From NCBI GenBank assembly GCA_012960305.1, contig DUBM01000009.1:4413-68412 (forward strand): a stretch of 64,000 bases of DNA, written 5' to 3'. A model generated the notes under the pieces. That model saw only the letters and a program-made list of their open reading frames with translations. It searched no databases and had not been told where the DNA came from. This DNA comes from Gammaproteobacteria bacterium. Lineage in GTDB: Bacteria; Pseudomonadota; Gammaproteobacteria; Pseudomonadales; Pseudohongiellaceae. Below, in pieces: positions 54,705-63,480 of the stretch (the stretch's first letter is position 1; each line of letters opens with the position of its first letter). Both the position numbers and the translations under genes were made by a program.

Positions 54705-55154
54705 GTGATTAAGACAAAACCAGGTGCAAGGTTATCACTTGTAACTATTGTGCTTTCAATGACGCTCCTTGCTTGCAGTGATTCTGAGGATTCAGGAGCT
54801 AGTGGCCGTTGGTATACTGAAGCTCAAATCAATGCTGGCGTGGAAACCTTCAGAGAAAATTGTGCAGAGTGTCATGGGGATAGAGCACAAGGACTAGTAG
54901 AAAATTGGCGCACTAAAGATACTGATGGATTTTTCCCCCCTCCTCCATTGGACGGTAGTGCCCACGCCTGGCATCATTCACAATCCGTCTTGTTACAGGT
55001 AATCGACAACGGAGGTGAAGCTCTTGGTGGAAAAATGCCAGCCTTTGCCAATGTACTTAGCCATTCAGACAAGCTAGCTGCTATAGCATATTTCCAAAGT
55101 TTTTGGAGTGACGAAATTTTTCAACAATGGAACCAAATGGGTGGTACTAATTAA
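54705..55154 (+). CDS. Lipid-anchored cytochrome c
   Basis: 149 residues from a GTG at 54705. Lipobox LLAC (Cys about 24). One heme motif CAECH at about residue 53-57, and a likely axial Met in GKMPAFANVLS. The fold is class I cytochrome c of the CccA type, with a TRDPDGFFPPPPLDG-like segment and a C-terminal AYFQSFW. It carries electrons in the periplasm. The gene overlaps the start of the ChaN-like gene. Confidence 0.85.
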   Translation: MIKTKPGARLSLVTIVLSMTLLACSDSEDSGASGRWYTEAQINAGVETFRENCAECHGDRAQGLVENWRTKDTDGFFPPPPLDGSAHAWHHSQSVLLQVIDNGGEALGGKMPAFANVLSHSDKLAAIAYFQSFWSDEIFQQWNQMGGTN

Positions 55155-56106
55155 TAGAATACTCTCACTAAGTTTTATATGTTCGATTTCTTGTTTAATA
55201 AGTTTAACGAGTTTCGGGCAGCCGGGCATTGATTCATCCTTTGAATCTACTTTGCTCACAGATCATAAATTGGTAGGTAAAATATGGAGTAGTCGGTCGC
55301 AGTCTTTTATTGAGATTGAAGAATTTCTGAGTTACTCAGAAAATGCCAGCTATCTTTTGTTAGGTGAAAAGCATGACAATCCAGATCACCATACCTTGCA
55401 GCTTTATATATTGAATTATTTTTTAGAGAGAGAAAAAGTTTCAAATGTTTCACTAGAAATGCTTGAAAGTGATGACCAAGTACGTCTCAATGCTTTACAG
55501 GAGAATTCTAATCAGAATTCCATAAGCATAAGCTTAGCTAGCCTCAACGAAGAGCTGGACTGGGACGACGAAGGTTGGGACTGGGGGTTTTATGGGCCCT
55601 TAATCCAGGCTGCGCTTCAGGGCGGGGCACCCCTCAGTGCTGGCAACATAACTACCGAAACGATGCAGCAAGTCTATGGCGATTCAAATACCTTAGATGG
55701 TGCTTTGCAGTTCGATAACCATATAGTCGATAAACTCAATCAGGATATTGATGAAAGCCATTGCGGTTTGTTGCCAGAGTCACAGTTTCCTTCAATGGTT
55801 CGGGTGCAGAGAGCGAGAGATGTTTCTCTAGCAAGTAGTCTTCACTTGCCTGCGGCTGAGAAATTGTCGGTACTTATCGCTGGGAACTATCATATTCGCC
55901 AAGATCTAGGCGTGCCTAACTATCTAATGGGCCAAAATTCTCAATTGGAGCGCCAACAAATCGTTGCTATTTCATTCATGGAAGTCAGTGAAGATATTAA
56001 TGATCCTGCGGAATACCTTCAGCAGTTTAACGATGTAGCTGCATTTGATTTTATTTGGTTCACGCCAGCGGTAAGTAATGAAGACTATTGTGCTTCCTTA
56101 TTATAG
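55141..56106 (+). CDS. ChaN-family (heme uptake-like) secreted protein
   Basis: 321 residues if started at the GTG at 55141, which overlaps the cytochrome stop by 14 bases and gives a signal peptide (LSLSFICSISCLISL); longer in-frame starts lie deeper in the neighbour. The ChaN fold is shown by YLLLGEKHDNPDHHTLQL, NVSLEMLESDD, then VRVQRARDVSLAS and LIAGNYHIRQDLGVPNYL, with the histidines that bind heme in Campylobacter ChaN. Its role may be heme binding or a hydrolase of the same fold. Co-expression with a cytochrome gene is suggestive. Confidence 0.8.
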   Translation: MVLINRILSLSFICSISCLISLTSFGQPGIDSSFESTLLTDHKLVGKIWSSRSQSFIEIEEFLSYSENASYLLLGEKHDNPDHHTLQLYILNYFLEREKVSNVSLEMLESDDQVRLNALQENSNQNSISISLASLNEELDWDDEGWDWGFYGPLIQAALQGGAPLSAGNITTETMQQVYGDSNTLDGALQFDNHIVDKLNQDIDESHCGLLPESQFPSMVRVQRARDVSLASSLHLPAAEKLSVLIAGNYHIRQDLGVPNYLMGQNSQLERQQIVAISFMEVSEDINDPAEYLQQFNDVAAFDFIWFTPAVSNEDYCASLL

Positions 56107-56373
56107 TAAACAGGACTATTTGCTGGTCATGTGTCACATCCTTATGTCGCAACTGCTGACGGGAACGCTTGTCTTGATAGATAGCAGAATCTCGATTCTT
56201 CAATTTCAGTGTAGGATAGAACCGCAGAAAAGAAAGTCTAATAATCCTTATACCGAACCAAGAGTTGTACCCGAGAAAAATTCTTTGTTTGTCAGTTGCT
56301 GACTCTCTTTCCTGTGGGCTTCTTGGTGCTCCATTTATATGGTGCTTGAATAAATACGAATTTCCGGAGACAC

Positions 56374-57183
56374 TTGTCTGTCATGATGCAGAGACCAAAC
56401 AAATTCACCGTTAGATCACTGCTAGTTTTGATTTTCTTCGTAGTGTTTTCGGCGGCCCAGAGCTTTGCTCAAGTAAGAAGCTTCGTCGAAGATGAGATCA
56501 ACGATCTGGGCTATGATGAGGGCGGTGAGTTTAATTTTGTCCGCGTTCAGTTTGATACATATTATGGCAGAGGATATGGCTACGGACCTTGGTCCATAGA
56601 TTTCCCTGATGCTGATATGAACTTTCTCCGGGGCGTATCACGGCTGACAAATATTCGTGTAATGAGTGATCCAATCGTCTTGCGTTTTGACGACGAGAAG
56701 ATATTCGACTATCCCTTCCTTTACATGTTGGAAGTGGGCCAGGGCGGTGGGATTATTCTCAGTCCTGGTGAAGTCGAAAATCTACGAGAGTATTTGCTCC
56801 GCGGAGGATTTCTTTTGATCGATGATTTTTGGGGTCAGCAGCAATGGGATAATTTTTACTCAGCTTTCTCCCAAGTTTTTCCGGATCGCGAAATTATCGA
56901 ATTGAAACCAGACCACGAAATATTCCATGTCTACTATGACATCGATGGCCCTCAAATGATTCCGGCTCTCTACCGTACTGACGAATATGGAGAGCAAGGA
57001 ATAGACTTTGCTACTAACCATGCAATTCTCGATGACTCTGGAAGAGTGATGGTGTTGGTAAACTGGAATTCAGATATGGGGGATGGTTGGGAGCATACTT
57101 ATCATCCAGCATATCCAACACGTTACGCTAATTCCGCTTATCGCATGGGCATAAATTATTTGATGTACTCAATGACACACTAG
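56374..57183 (+). CDS. DUF4159 secreted protein
   Basis: 269 residues. Start is unsure: TTG 56374 has GGAG four bases upstream, and ATG codons follow at 56383 and 56386. Signal peptide ends near SFAQ (about 33). DUF4159 signature: FNFVRVQFDTYYG, DFPDADMNFLRGVSRLTNI, the catalytic-looking YLLRGGFLLIDDFWG, DHEIFHVYYDI and a final YRMGINYLMYSM. The domain resembles a glutamine amidotransferase-like fold and normally sits with MoxR and von Willebrand genes; here it is alone. Role unknown. Confidence 0.83.
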   Translation: MSVMMQRPNKFTVRSLLVLIFFVVFSAAQSFAQVRSFVEDEINDLGYDEGGEFNFVRVQFDTYYGRGYGYGPWSIDFPDADMNFLRGVSRLTNIRVMSDPIVLRFDDEKIFDYPFLYMLEVGQGGGIILSPGEVENLREYLLRGGFLLIDDFWGQQQWDNFYSAFSQVFPDREIIELKPDHEIFHVYYDIDGPQMIPALYRTDEYGEQGIDFATNHAILDDSGRVMVLVNWNSDMGDGWEHTYHPAYPTRYANSAYRMGINYLMYSMTH

Positions 57184-57260
57184 AGTGAATCCCAATCCTA
57201 GCGCTCAAAGATTTAACCTTAGTCAAAAATCTAAATGAAAAACCGCACAAGGTAATTCAA

Positions 57261-58049
57261 ATGAAAAAATTTACGCGTAATTTTCTTATTATTGTATTAG
57301 CAACGGCAGCAATTGGTCGCGCTAATGCGACACCCTACGACCATATTCACTTAACCGCCACTAGTGCTATTGAAGCTGTTAACTGGTACGTAAAACATTT
57401 TGGCGGCGAAGCTGGGCGTTTTGGCCATGCTGATGAAGGTTCGGGCTATGCGATTGACCGCGTTTATTACGGTGACCTCGGTGTTATTTTCATTGAAAGA
57501 GAACCAACCGGTGGCTCGGTTGGAACTGGAGTCGATCACATCGGCTTCTCGATGGAGAATGTTGAAGAAGCTATCGCCAATATTGTCTCAGATGGTGGCA
57601 TTCAGCTGGGTGACCTGGTCCAGTTTAGTGGTATGACCATCGGTTTTGTAGAGGACCCTTGGGGTACAAAAATCGAACTTATCGATGATCCTGATCTAAG
57701 AGGAACTCACCACCTACATTTATCATCTCCAAATCCTGCTTCGACACTTGCCTGGTATGCGGAAAATTTTGGTGTTGCCAGCGAACAGTGGAAAGGTGTG
57801 TTACCTGCGATCAACTACGGCAATATATGGTTGATGGTGGCTCAGGCCCAAGGTGAAGTTGCACCTACTGAAGGAAGAGCCTTTGACCATTTAGGCTGGA
57901 AATTTAACGATCTCACCGCGGCAAAGGAAATGTTAGAAGGAAATGGCGTAGAATTCACGATCGAGCCACGGCCTTATCGGGACATCAGGATATCCTTTGT
58001 CCAAGGTCCGGATGGTGTGCGAATCGAATTGGTGGAACCACCTAAGTAA
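57261..58049 (+). CDS. Secreted VOC (glyoxalase-fold) protein, two domains
   Basis: 262 residues. Signal peptide MKKFTRNFLIIVLATAAIG, ending ANAT (24). Two VOC domains follow. The first has YDHIHLTATSAIEAVNWYVKHFGG and VDHIGFSMEN, and ends with a metal-ligand Glu in KIELID; the second has HHLHLSSPNPASTLAWYAENFG, FDHLGWKF and RIELVEPP. The His and Glu residues at the usual metal positions suggest a working metal site. Most VOC enzymes are cytoplasmic, so a periplasmic one is notable. Substrate unknown. Confidence 0.85.
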   Translation: MKKFTRNFLIIVLATAAIGRANATPYDHIHLTATSAIEAVNWYVKHFGGEAGRFGHADEGSGYAIDRVYYGDLGVIFIEREPTGGSVGTGVDHIGFSMENVEEAIANIVSDGGIQLGDLVQFSGMTIGFVEDPWGTKIELIDDPDLRGTHHLHLSSPNPASTLAWYAENFGVASEQWKGVLPAINYGNIWLMVAQAQGEVAPTEGRAFDHLGWKFNDLTAAKEMLEGNGVEFTIEPRPYRDIRISFVQGPDGVRIELVEPPK

Positions 58050-58163
58050 TAAAGGAGGGTAAAAAGTTAGCGATTTTATTACTAAGATATCTGATGTGAA
58101 TTCAAAGTACCTCTCATGGTATGTCGATTTCAAAATTGCTAAATTTGTCGGTTCTCTCGATCA

Positions 58164-58736
58164 TCAAGGCGCCGAGGTGAATGCTTCTGAAATTGTTCGG
58201 CGACCAGCGAGATAGGCGATTATTAATTCAACATCCTTCTCCACACAACTGTCGCTATTGGTATAAATATACTCGGCACTAAGTTGTTCGATATTATCCG
58301 CCTTATTGATGATGTCTTTGAACGCTTGAATTTCCATAGGCGGCAATCCGCGATCCTGATAAAAATCGATTAGTAGCCTCATTTCCTTTTCTGTTAGTTG
58401 ATCAGCAAGAATATTTATAATGCCTGCTTCAAAGTTATTCCAGGCATAAGATCTCGAGTAGCAAGCGGCGATAGTTTGGGTTAGATGTCTGGGGAGGTTA
58501 ATTTCGACTGAAGTACTGACAATGCTGGTATAGGTGCGAATAATTATTCTGGTTTGCTCCTGAGCAATTGACTGAAATTTGTTACCCAGGTTTGTTACTT
58601 GAAGTAAACGTCCGGCTTCACGCTGCGCGTCTGCACTAGCGGAATTGCTCAGACTAAGCATGACACCAATGAAAGTGAATGATAATGCTAGGGTTAATAA
58701 GCAGCGTGCTGAAATCGCTGTTTTTTTATTAGGCAT
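58164..58736 (-). CDS. DUF2059-like secreted protein
   Basis: 190 residues from the ATG at 58736, which opens a signal peptide (CLLTLALSFTFIGVML, ending SASA); a longer frame starts with TTG at 58790. The C-terminal part LADQLTEKEMRLLIDFYQDRG resembles the DUF2059 helix hairpin, with a following IINKADNIEQLSAEYIY helix. Two cysteines (AACYS, DSCVE) may pair. No function known; the gene is alone on the minus strand in a plus-strand region. Confidence 0.7.
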   Translation of the reverse strand: MPNKKTAISARCLLTLALSFTFIGVMLSLSNSASADAQREAGRLLQVTNLGNKFQSIAQEQTRIIIRTYTSIVSTSVEINLPRHLTQTIAACYSRSYAWNNFEAGIINILADQLTEKEMRLLIDFYQDRGLPPMEIQAFKDIINKADNIEQLSAEYIYTNSDSCVEKDVELIIAYLAGRRTISEAFTSAP

Positions 58737-59206
58737 GGGCAATGAAGTTATCGTGGTTTTTGGATAATTATTCGTCACGGACAATTTCAAACTGGACAGT
58801 GAATGACGTTCGATATTCTACTTCATCAAATGTTGACGCGATAGCGGCAGCAGAGTGTTTCATGGCCAAAGTTGCAACGCCAAAAGATCAGAATTCAGCC
58901 GATATTTCTCGACTCATTGTGGTCATCGGCATGACCGCTCCCATTTGTCATCTCCTTTGATTGATGTGGCCATATTAATTTAATTTTTACTATTCCTGAT
59001 CTTGTTTTGGCAGTGAGCAAAACTGTTTGGGAAGAGTCTAGCCACCATGCAACTAACACTGAAGTAAATAGATTTTTTTTGAGTTGTCACAACCTATTTG
59101 AGGACATCGCCAAAACCGAGGTGCAAATTGTTGGTTAGATTAATTGACTGATAGCCGAGGCAATGACAGCATGCTGACATTAGCCAAACGAATTGGATAG
59201 ATCTTA

Positions 59207-59647
59207 GTGCATTCTTCAAAACGAGTTCTTTTTTTAGACCTAGTGCTGTCACTTTTCCGGCTCAATGGCCTTCTTATAGCAGAAGGCGATGCCATGACAG
59301 AGCAACTGGGGTTGACCAGTGCGCGATGGAAAGTAATCGGTGCCATTGCCTTGTCAACCGCGGGCTTAACGGTACCAGGTATCGCTCGTGTATTAGGGCA
59401 ATCTCGCCAAGCAGTTCAGCGAATTACTGATGCCATGGTGCAAGATGGGGTTTTGGCTTATATGCCTAACCCCAAACATAAGCGATCAGTGCTGGTCACG
59501 CTGACTGATGAAGGCATGCGTATATACAATATATTGCGGGAAGTGCAAGATCCTTGGGCGATTGAAAACACCGAGGATATTCCCAGTGAAGAATTAGAAA
59601 CAACTTTGCGCCTGGTTCACCGTCTAATTAAGAAATTTGACAAATAG
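59207..59647 (+). CDS. MarR family transcriptional regulator
   Basis: 146 residues from a GTG at 59207. The winged helix has the recognition part LTVPGIARVLGQSRQAVQRITDAM and the wing YMPNPKHKRSVLVTLTDEG. Dimer helices frame it. The target is unknown; the neighbour on the plus side is nnr and on the minus side the DUF2059 gene. The 245-base region upstream may hold its own operator, but no clear palindrome was seen. Confidence 0.86.
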   Translation: MHSSKRVLFLDLVLSLFRLNGLLIAEGDAMTEQLGLTSARWKVIGAIALSTAGLTVPGIARVLGQSRQAVQRITDAMVQDGVLAYMPNPKHKRSVLVTLTDEGMRIYNILREVQDPWAIENTEDIPSEELETTLRLVHRLIKKFDK

Positions 59648-59717
59648 TTAAATAGACGAATAACTAGATAAATAGATCAGAATTGTCCTGGTCAAACCGA
59701 ACGACTTCTTACCTCTT

Positions 59718-61295
59718 ATGAGTGAATCTCTATCCAAATTGCCTAGAAATCTCTACCGCGCTGAACAAGTGCGGCAGCTAGATCGTCTGGCGATTGAAGA
59801 ATTTAATATTGCTGGTATTGAGCTTATGCGCAAAGCAGGGTCCGTAGCGTTCGACTGTGTTATGGAGAATTGGCCGCAGACCCGACACCTGCAAATATTT
59901 ACTGGTAGTGGAAATAACGCGGGTGATGGTTTTATTGTAGCCGGTCTGGCGAGACAGCAGGAACTATCCGTTGATGTCGTGTGCGTGGGAGATGTGGATA
60001 AGTTAAACGGTGAGGCAAAGGATGCCTATGATTGGGCCTGTGGGCTCAAGGTCTCAATGCGAAAATATTCTGAAATTGACTTGGAGCGGGAAAATGAGCA
60101 CGCCCAAACTGCAATAATTGATGCCTTATTAGGGACAGGGCTCGATAGGAACGTTGAAGGGGAGTACAAATCTGCAATCGACTACCTAAACTCATTGTCA
60201 GCGCCGGTTGTAGCAATCGATATGCCCTCGGGGTTAAGTGCGGATACAGGCATGTCCCTGGGGTCAACAGTAAACGCCGATCTCACGGTCACTTTTATTG
60301 CCATGAAATTGGGATTGTTAACTGGTGAGGGTAGGGATTTTGTTGGTGAGCTTGTTTGTCACAAATTAGATATTCCCGAGGAAGTAACTACTCACGCCAA
60401 TGCTCCTCAAGCTGTAGCTCAGCGTATTGATATTAACTATGCCGCCCAGCAGCTTTATCCAAGACAACATTCATCGCACAAGGGTAATCATGGTCATGTT
60501 GTTATAGTTGGTGGTGATTATGGATTCGGTGGGGCAGGCATCCTCGCAGCCGAGGCAGCTCAGAGAAGTGGTGCCGGGCTGGTTAGTCTTATCACACGAC
60601 CTGAGCATCGCCAGTCGCTGCTCGCTCGTGCTCCAGAGATTATGGTGCTCACATGTGAAGAAAATGCTGAAGCCATTGAAGAGGTATTGCGAAAAGCATC
60701 TGCTATCGCGATTGGTCCTGGGCTTGGCCGTAGCGACTGGTCGAGAGGCTTACTGCAGCAAGTTATGGGTGTGCAGCTAGGAGATAAAACTCCGTTAGTA
60801 ATTGATGCAGATGCATTACAGTTACTTGCCGAACGCAGCCAATTACTATCTTCTACGCGACGGGAAAACTGGATATTAACCCCTCATCCGGGAGAGGCTG
60901 GGGTGCTGCTGAATAAGACCACAGCGGAAATTCAATCCGATCGTGTTGCATCAGTTAGTGAATTGGCGCAGCGCTGGGGCGGTTGTTGTTTACTTAAAGG
61001 CAGCGGCAGTTTAATTGCTTGCACAAAAAAAGGCGCAGATAAAAAAGCCGGGCCACAAAGTATTTTCTTGTGTACTGAGGGAAATGCTGGAATGGCTAGC
61101 GGTGGCATGGGGGATGTATTAACCGGTTTAACAACTAGCTTGCTTGCTCAGGGTCTGGATCTTGAGAGTGCAATTTGCTGCGCTGTTTGTGTTCATGGTG
61201 AAGCCGCGGATTTGGCTGTTGATTTTGAGGGACAAAGAGGCCTTGCCGCAAGTGACCTGTTACCTTATATAAGGCAACTGGTGAACCCGTCTTGA
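59718..61295 (+). CDS. nnr: Bifunctional NAD(P)H-hydrate epimerase/dehydratase
   Basis: 525 residues. Residues about 10-225 are the YjeF N-terminal epimerase domain (FTGSGNNAGDGFIVAGLA, DALLGTGLDR, AIDMPSGLSADTG). Residues about 235-515 are the ribokinase-like ADP-dependent dehydratase with HKGNHGHVVIVGGDYGFGGAG, TPHPGEAG and NAGMASGGMGDVLTG, which holds the catalytic Asp. It repairs damaged NADH and NADPH hydrates. The tsaE start overlaps its stop, the usual gammaproteobacterial arrangement. Confidence 0.93.
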   Translation: MSESLSKLPRNLYRAEQVRQLDRLAIEEFNIAGIELMRKAGSVAFDCVMENWPQTRHLQIFTGSGNNAGDGFIVAGLARQQELSVDVVCVGDVDKLNGEAKDAYDWACGLKVSMRKYSEIDLERENEHAQTAIIDALLGTGLDRNVEGEYKSAIDYLNSLSAPVVAIDMPSGLSADTGMSLGSTVNADLTVTFIAMKLGLLTGEGRDFVGELVCHKLDIPEEVTTHANAPQAVAQRIDINYAAQQLYPRQHSSHKGNHGHVVIVGGDYGFGGAGILAAEAAQRSGAGLVSLITRPEHRQSLLARAPEIMVLTCEENAEAIEEVLRKASAIAIGPGLGRSDWSRGLLQQVMGVQLGDKTPLVIDADALQLLAERSQLLSSTRRENWILTPHPGEAGVLLNKTTAEIQSDRVASVSELAQRWGGCCLLKGSGSLIACTKKGADKKAGPQSIFLCTEGNAGMASGGMGDVLTGLTTSLLAQGLDLESAICCAVCVHGEAADLAVDFEGQRGLAASDLLPYIRQLVNPS

Positions 61296-61810
61296 TATTG
61301 ACCAATTCTTTATACCTCGACGACGAGGCGGCGACTTTGGAATTTGGAAAAGTGCTGGCTAAGGCAACATTTCAAAACCCTGCATCCTCAGTGGCGTCAG
61401 CAGCAGCTGAATCAGGAATTCCATCAGTCGGAGGAGTGATCCATTTACATGGTGATTTAGGGGCGGGCAAAACTTCTTTAACTCGGGGATTAATGCGTGG
61501 CTACGGCTATGAAGGGGCCGTAAAGAGTCCAACTTACACGTTAGTGGAGCCTTATGAATTCAAATACTGCAATATCTATCATTTTGACCTTTATCGTCTC
61601 TCGGATCCTGAAGAAGTAGAGTATCTGGGTACCGACGACTATTTTGCTGCTTCTAATCTCTGCATTTTTGAGTGGGCTGAAAGAGGCTCAAACATAATCC
61701 CTCCAGCTGATCTGCGCATAAATATTGAATTAGAAGGAACAGGAAGGCGGCTGAGCTGTCAAAGTTTGTCTGAAAAGGGTGAACTAATCGCCAAAAGATT
61801 ATGGAATTGA
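61292..61810 (+). CDS. tsaE: tRNA threonylcarbamoyladenosine biosynthesis ATPase TsaE
   Basis: 172 residues. Walker A GDLGAGKTSLTRGLM (54-68), SPTYTLVEPYE, HFDLYRL and CIFEWAERG with the Walker-B-type Glu. TsaE drives the TsaBDE complex that makes t6A37 in tRNA. The start is a TTG at 61292 (overlap of 4 bases with nnr) or TTG 61298, both rare starts; the first follows the overlapping-stop pattern. Confidence 0.92.
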   Translation: MILTNSLYLDDEAATLEFGKVLAKATFQNPASSVASAAAESGIPSVGGVIHLHGDLGAGKTSLTRGLMRGYGYEGAVKSPTYTLVEPYEFKYCNIYHFDLYRLSDPEEVEYLGTDDYFAASNLCIFEWAERGSNIIPPADLRINIELEGTGRRLSCQSLSEKGELIAKRLWN

Positions 61811-61841
61811 GGCCGTTGTAATAGACAACGAGAAGTAGGCC

Positions 61842-63347
61842 ATGAAATTAGTTAGAAGACTCAAGCTTTTCCTAATATTCACCTTGTTCTATTCATTGTC
61901 GATGAATATACAAGCAGCGGATGTTGAAGACGTGCGAGTTTGGCATGCGCCAGACCATATTCGACTTGTTTTTGATTTAAGCGAAACTTTTAAGTACAAC
62001 CTCTTCTCCTTAGCTGGTCCCGATCGCATTGTTATCGATATCGATGATTCTGAACTAAGTGGGAATTTCACTAACCTAGATTTTTCAGACAGTTCTGTCG
62101 ATGGTATCCGTAGTGCAGTGAGAAACGGCAACACGCTTCGCGTCGTACTGGACCTCAATCAAGCAATGAAGCCAACCAGCTTTACTCTGGAGCCTAATTC
62201 GGAATTGGGCCATCGTCTGGTCGTTGATCTCTATGGAGAATCATCGGTAACTTCAATGCCTCCGAGGATAGTTAACACAGTTGAGCCACAGTCTGATGAG
62301 AAGAGAGACATTGTCGTGGCAATCTCAGCAGGTCATGGTGGAGAAGACCCTGGCGGTATTGGCTATGACGGAAGGCTTAAAGAGAAGAATGTAACTCTGG
62401 ATATTTCCCGTGCTCTTTTTGATCGGCTGAATATTATTCCAGGATACCAGCCGATCATGATCAGAGACGGCGACTATTACGTAGAACTTAAGCGTCGTCC
62501 AGAAATTGCCCGTAACAAAAGAGCTGACCTTTTTGTTGCGATTCACGCCGATTGGTATCGAAATGCCAATGCTAACGGTCTCACTATTTATGCTCTTTCC
62601 GGTGACCGAGCTGACAGGGAAAATGCGCGTAGGATTTCCGAGAAGGAAAATGGTTCTGATTTATTGGGCGGAGTTGGTGGTGATTTGAATTTAGATGTTT
62701 GGGATGACGATGTCGCTCTAACATTGGTGTCATTGCAAATGGCCTGGAGCATGGAGCAGAGCCTAATTGCTGGTACCAGTTTGCTCGCCTCTTTAGATGG
62801 AGTTACCCGGCTGCGGAGAGATAAAGTTCAACAAGCTTCACTGCAAGTATTGAACTCGCCGGATATTCCCTCGATTTTGGTAGAGACTGGTTATCTAACA
62901 AACCCAAATGAAGCCAAAAAATTAAATTCTTCAAAATTTCAACGGCAGATTTCAGCGGCTCTTGCCCAGGGTGTAATGAACTATTTCTATGATGCTCCCC
63001 CGAAGGGAACTCTAGTGGCTTGGCAAAAGGAGAATGGTGTTGTCCCCGGCTCTTATACAGTTAAGCGTGGTGATGCTCTCTCAGTTATTGCGGAACGATT
63101 TGGCGTGCTAATGAATGCACTCAAAGCTGAGAACAATCTGCGCTCTAATACCATTCATATAGGTCAAGTTCTCACCATTCCTGGCGGAGTAAATCTTAGA
63201 ATTTCCGAGCACACAATTAAGCGTGGTGAAACTCTCTCTGAAATCGCTGTCCGTTACCAGATTAGTCTTTCCAGTTTGCGGGGAGCCAATGAAATAAATG
63301 GTGATCGAATAATGGTCGGTCAAATACTGTATATCCCAGCGTCCTAG
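61842..63347 (+). CDS. amiB: N-acetylmuramoyl-L-alanine amidase with AMIN and two LysM domains (AmiB-type)
   Basis: 501 residues with a signal peptide to about QAAD (26). AMIN domain at about 27-140 (VRVWHAPDHIRLVFDL, RVVLDLNQAMKP). Amidase_3 at about 160-385: ISAGHGGEDPGGIGYDG (His about 164), KEKNVTLDISRAL (Glu), VAIHADWY (His about 233), and ILVETGYLTN (catalytic Glu). Two LysM domains follow (YTVKRGDALSVIAERFG and HTIKRGETLSEIAVRYQ). It cleaves septal peptidoglycan during cell separation. AmiB needs EnvC activation. Its place between tsaE and mutL is standard. Confidence 0.93.
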   Translation: MKLVRRLKLFLIFTLFYSLSMNIQAADVEDVRVWHAPDHIRLVFDLSETFKYNLFSLAGPDRIVIDIDDSELSGNFTNLDFSDSSVDGIRSAVRNGNTLRVVLDLNQAMKPTSFTLEPNSELGHRLVVDLYGESSVTSMPPRIVNTVEPQSDEKRDIVVAISAGHGGEDPGGIGYDGRLKEKNVTLDISRALFDRLNIIPGYQPIMIRDGDYYVELKRRPEIARNKRADLFVAIHADWYRNANANGLTIYALSGDRADRENARRISEKENGSDLLGGVGGDLNLDVWDDDVALTLVSLQMAWSMEQSLIAGTSLLASLDGVTRLRRDKVQQASLQVLNSPDIPSILVETGYLTNPNEAKKLNSSKFQRQISAALAQGVMNYFYDAPPKGTLVAWQKENGVVPGSYTVKRGDALSVIAERFGVLMNALKAENNLRSNTIHIGQVLTIPGGVNLRISEHTIKRGETLSEIAVRYQISLSSLRGANEINGDRIMVGQILYIPAS

Positions 63348-63480
63348 TTTTCTTCATCCCATAACTCCGGAATTTGCAAATTCATCGGATCACTCAAAGC
63401 GTCAACTCAATTGTTAGTGCTACAATGACCTCCTTGTTGCGTCCCAAATTCAGTTTTTCCTCGTGGTGGTGTGTCCCGGT

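Noticed and set aside
58742..58960. 72-codon plus-strand frame overlapping the DUF2059-like gene start
   Set aside because: Overlaps the leader of a better supported gene, has no recognisable domain and the codon use looks random.
63370..63383. Palindrome GAATTTGCAAATTC upstream of mutL
   Set aside because: Short, no second copy seen, and no regulator is known for mutL at this position; may be chance in AT-rich DNA.
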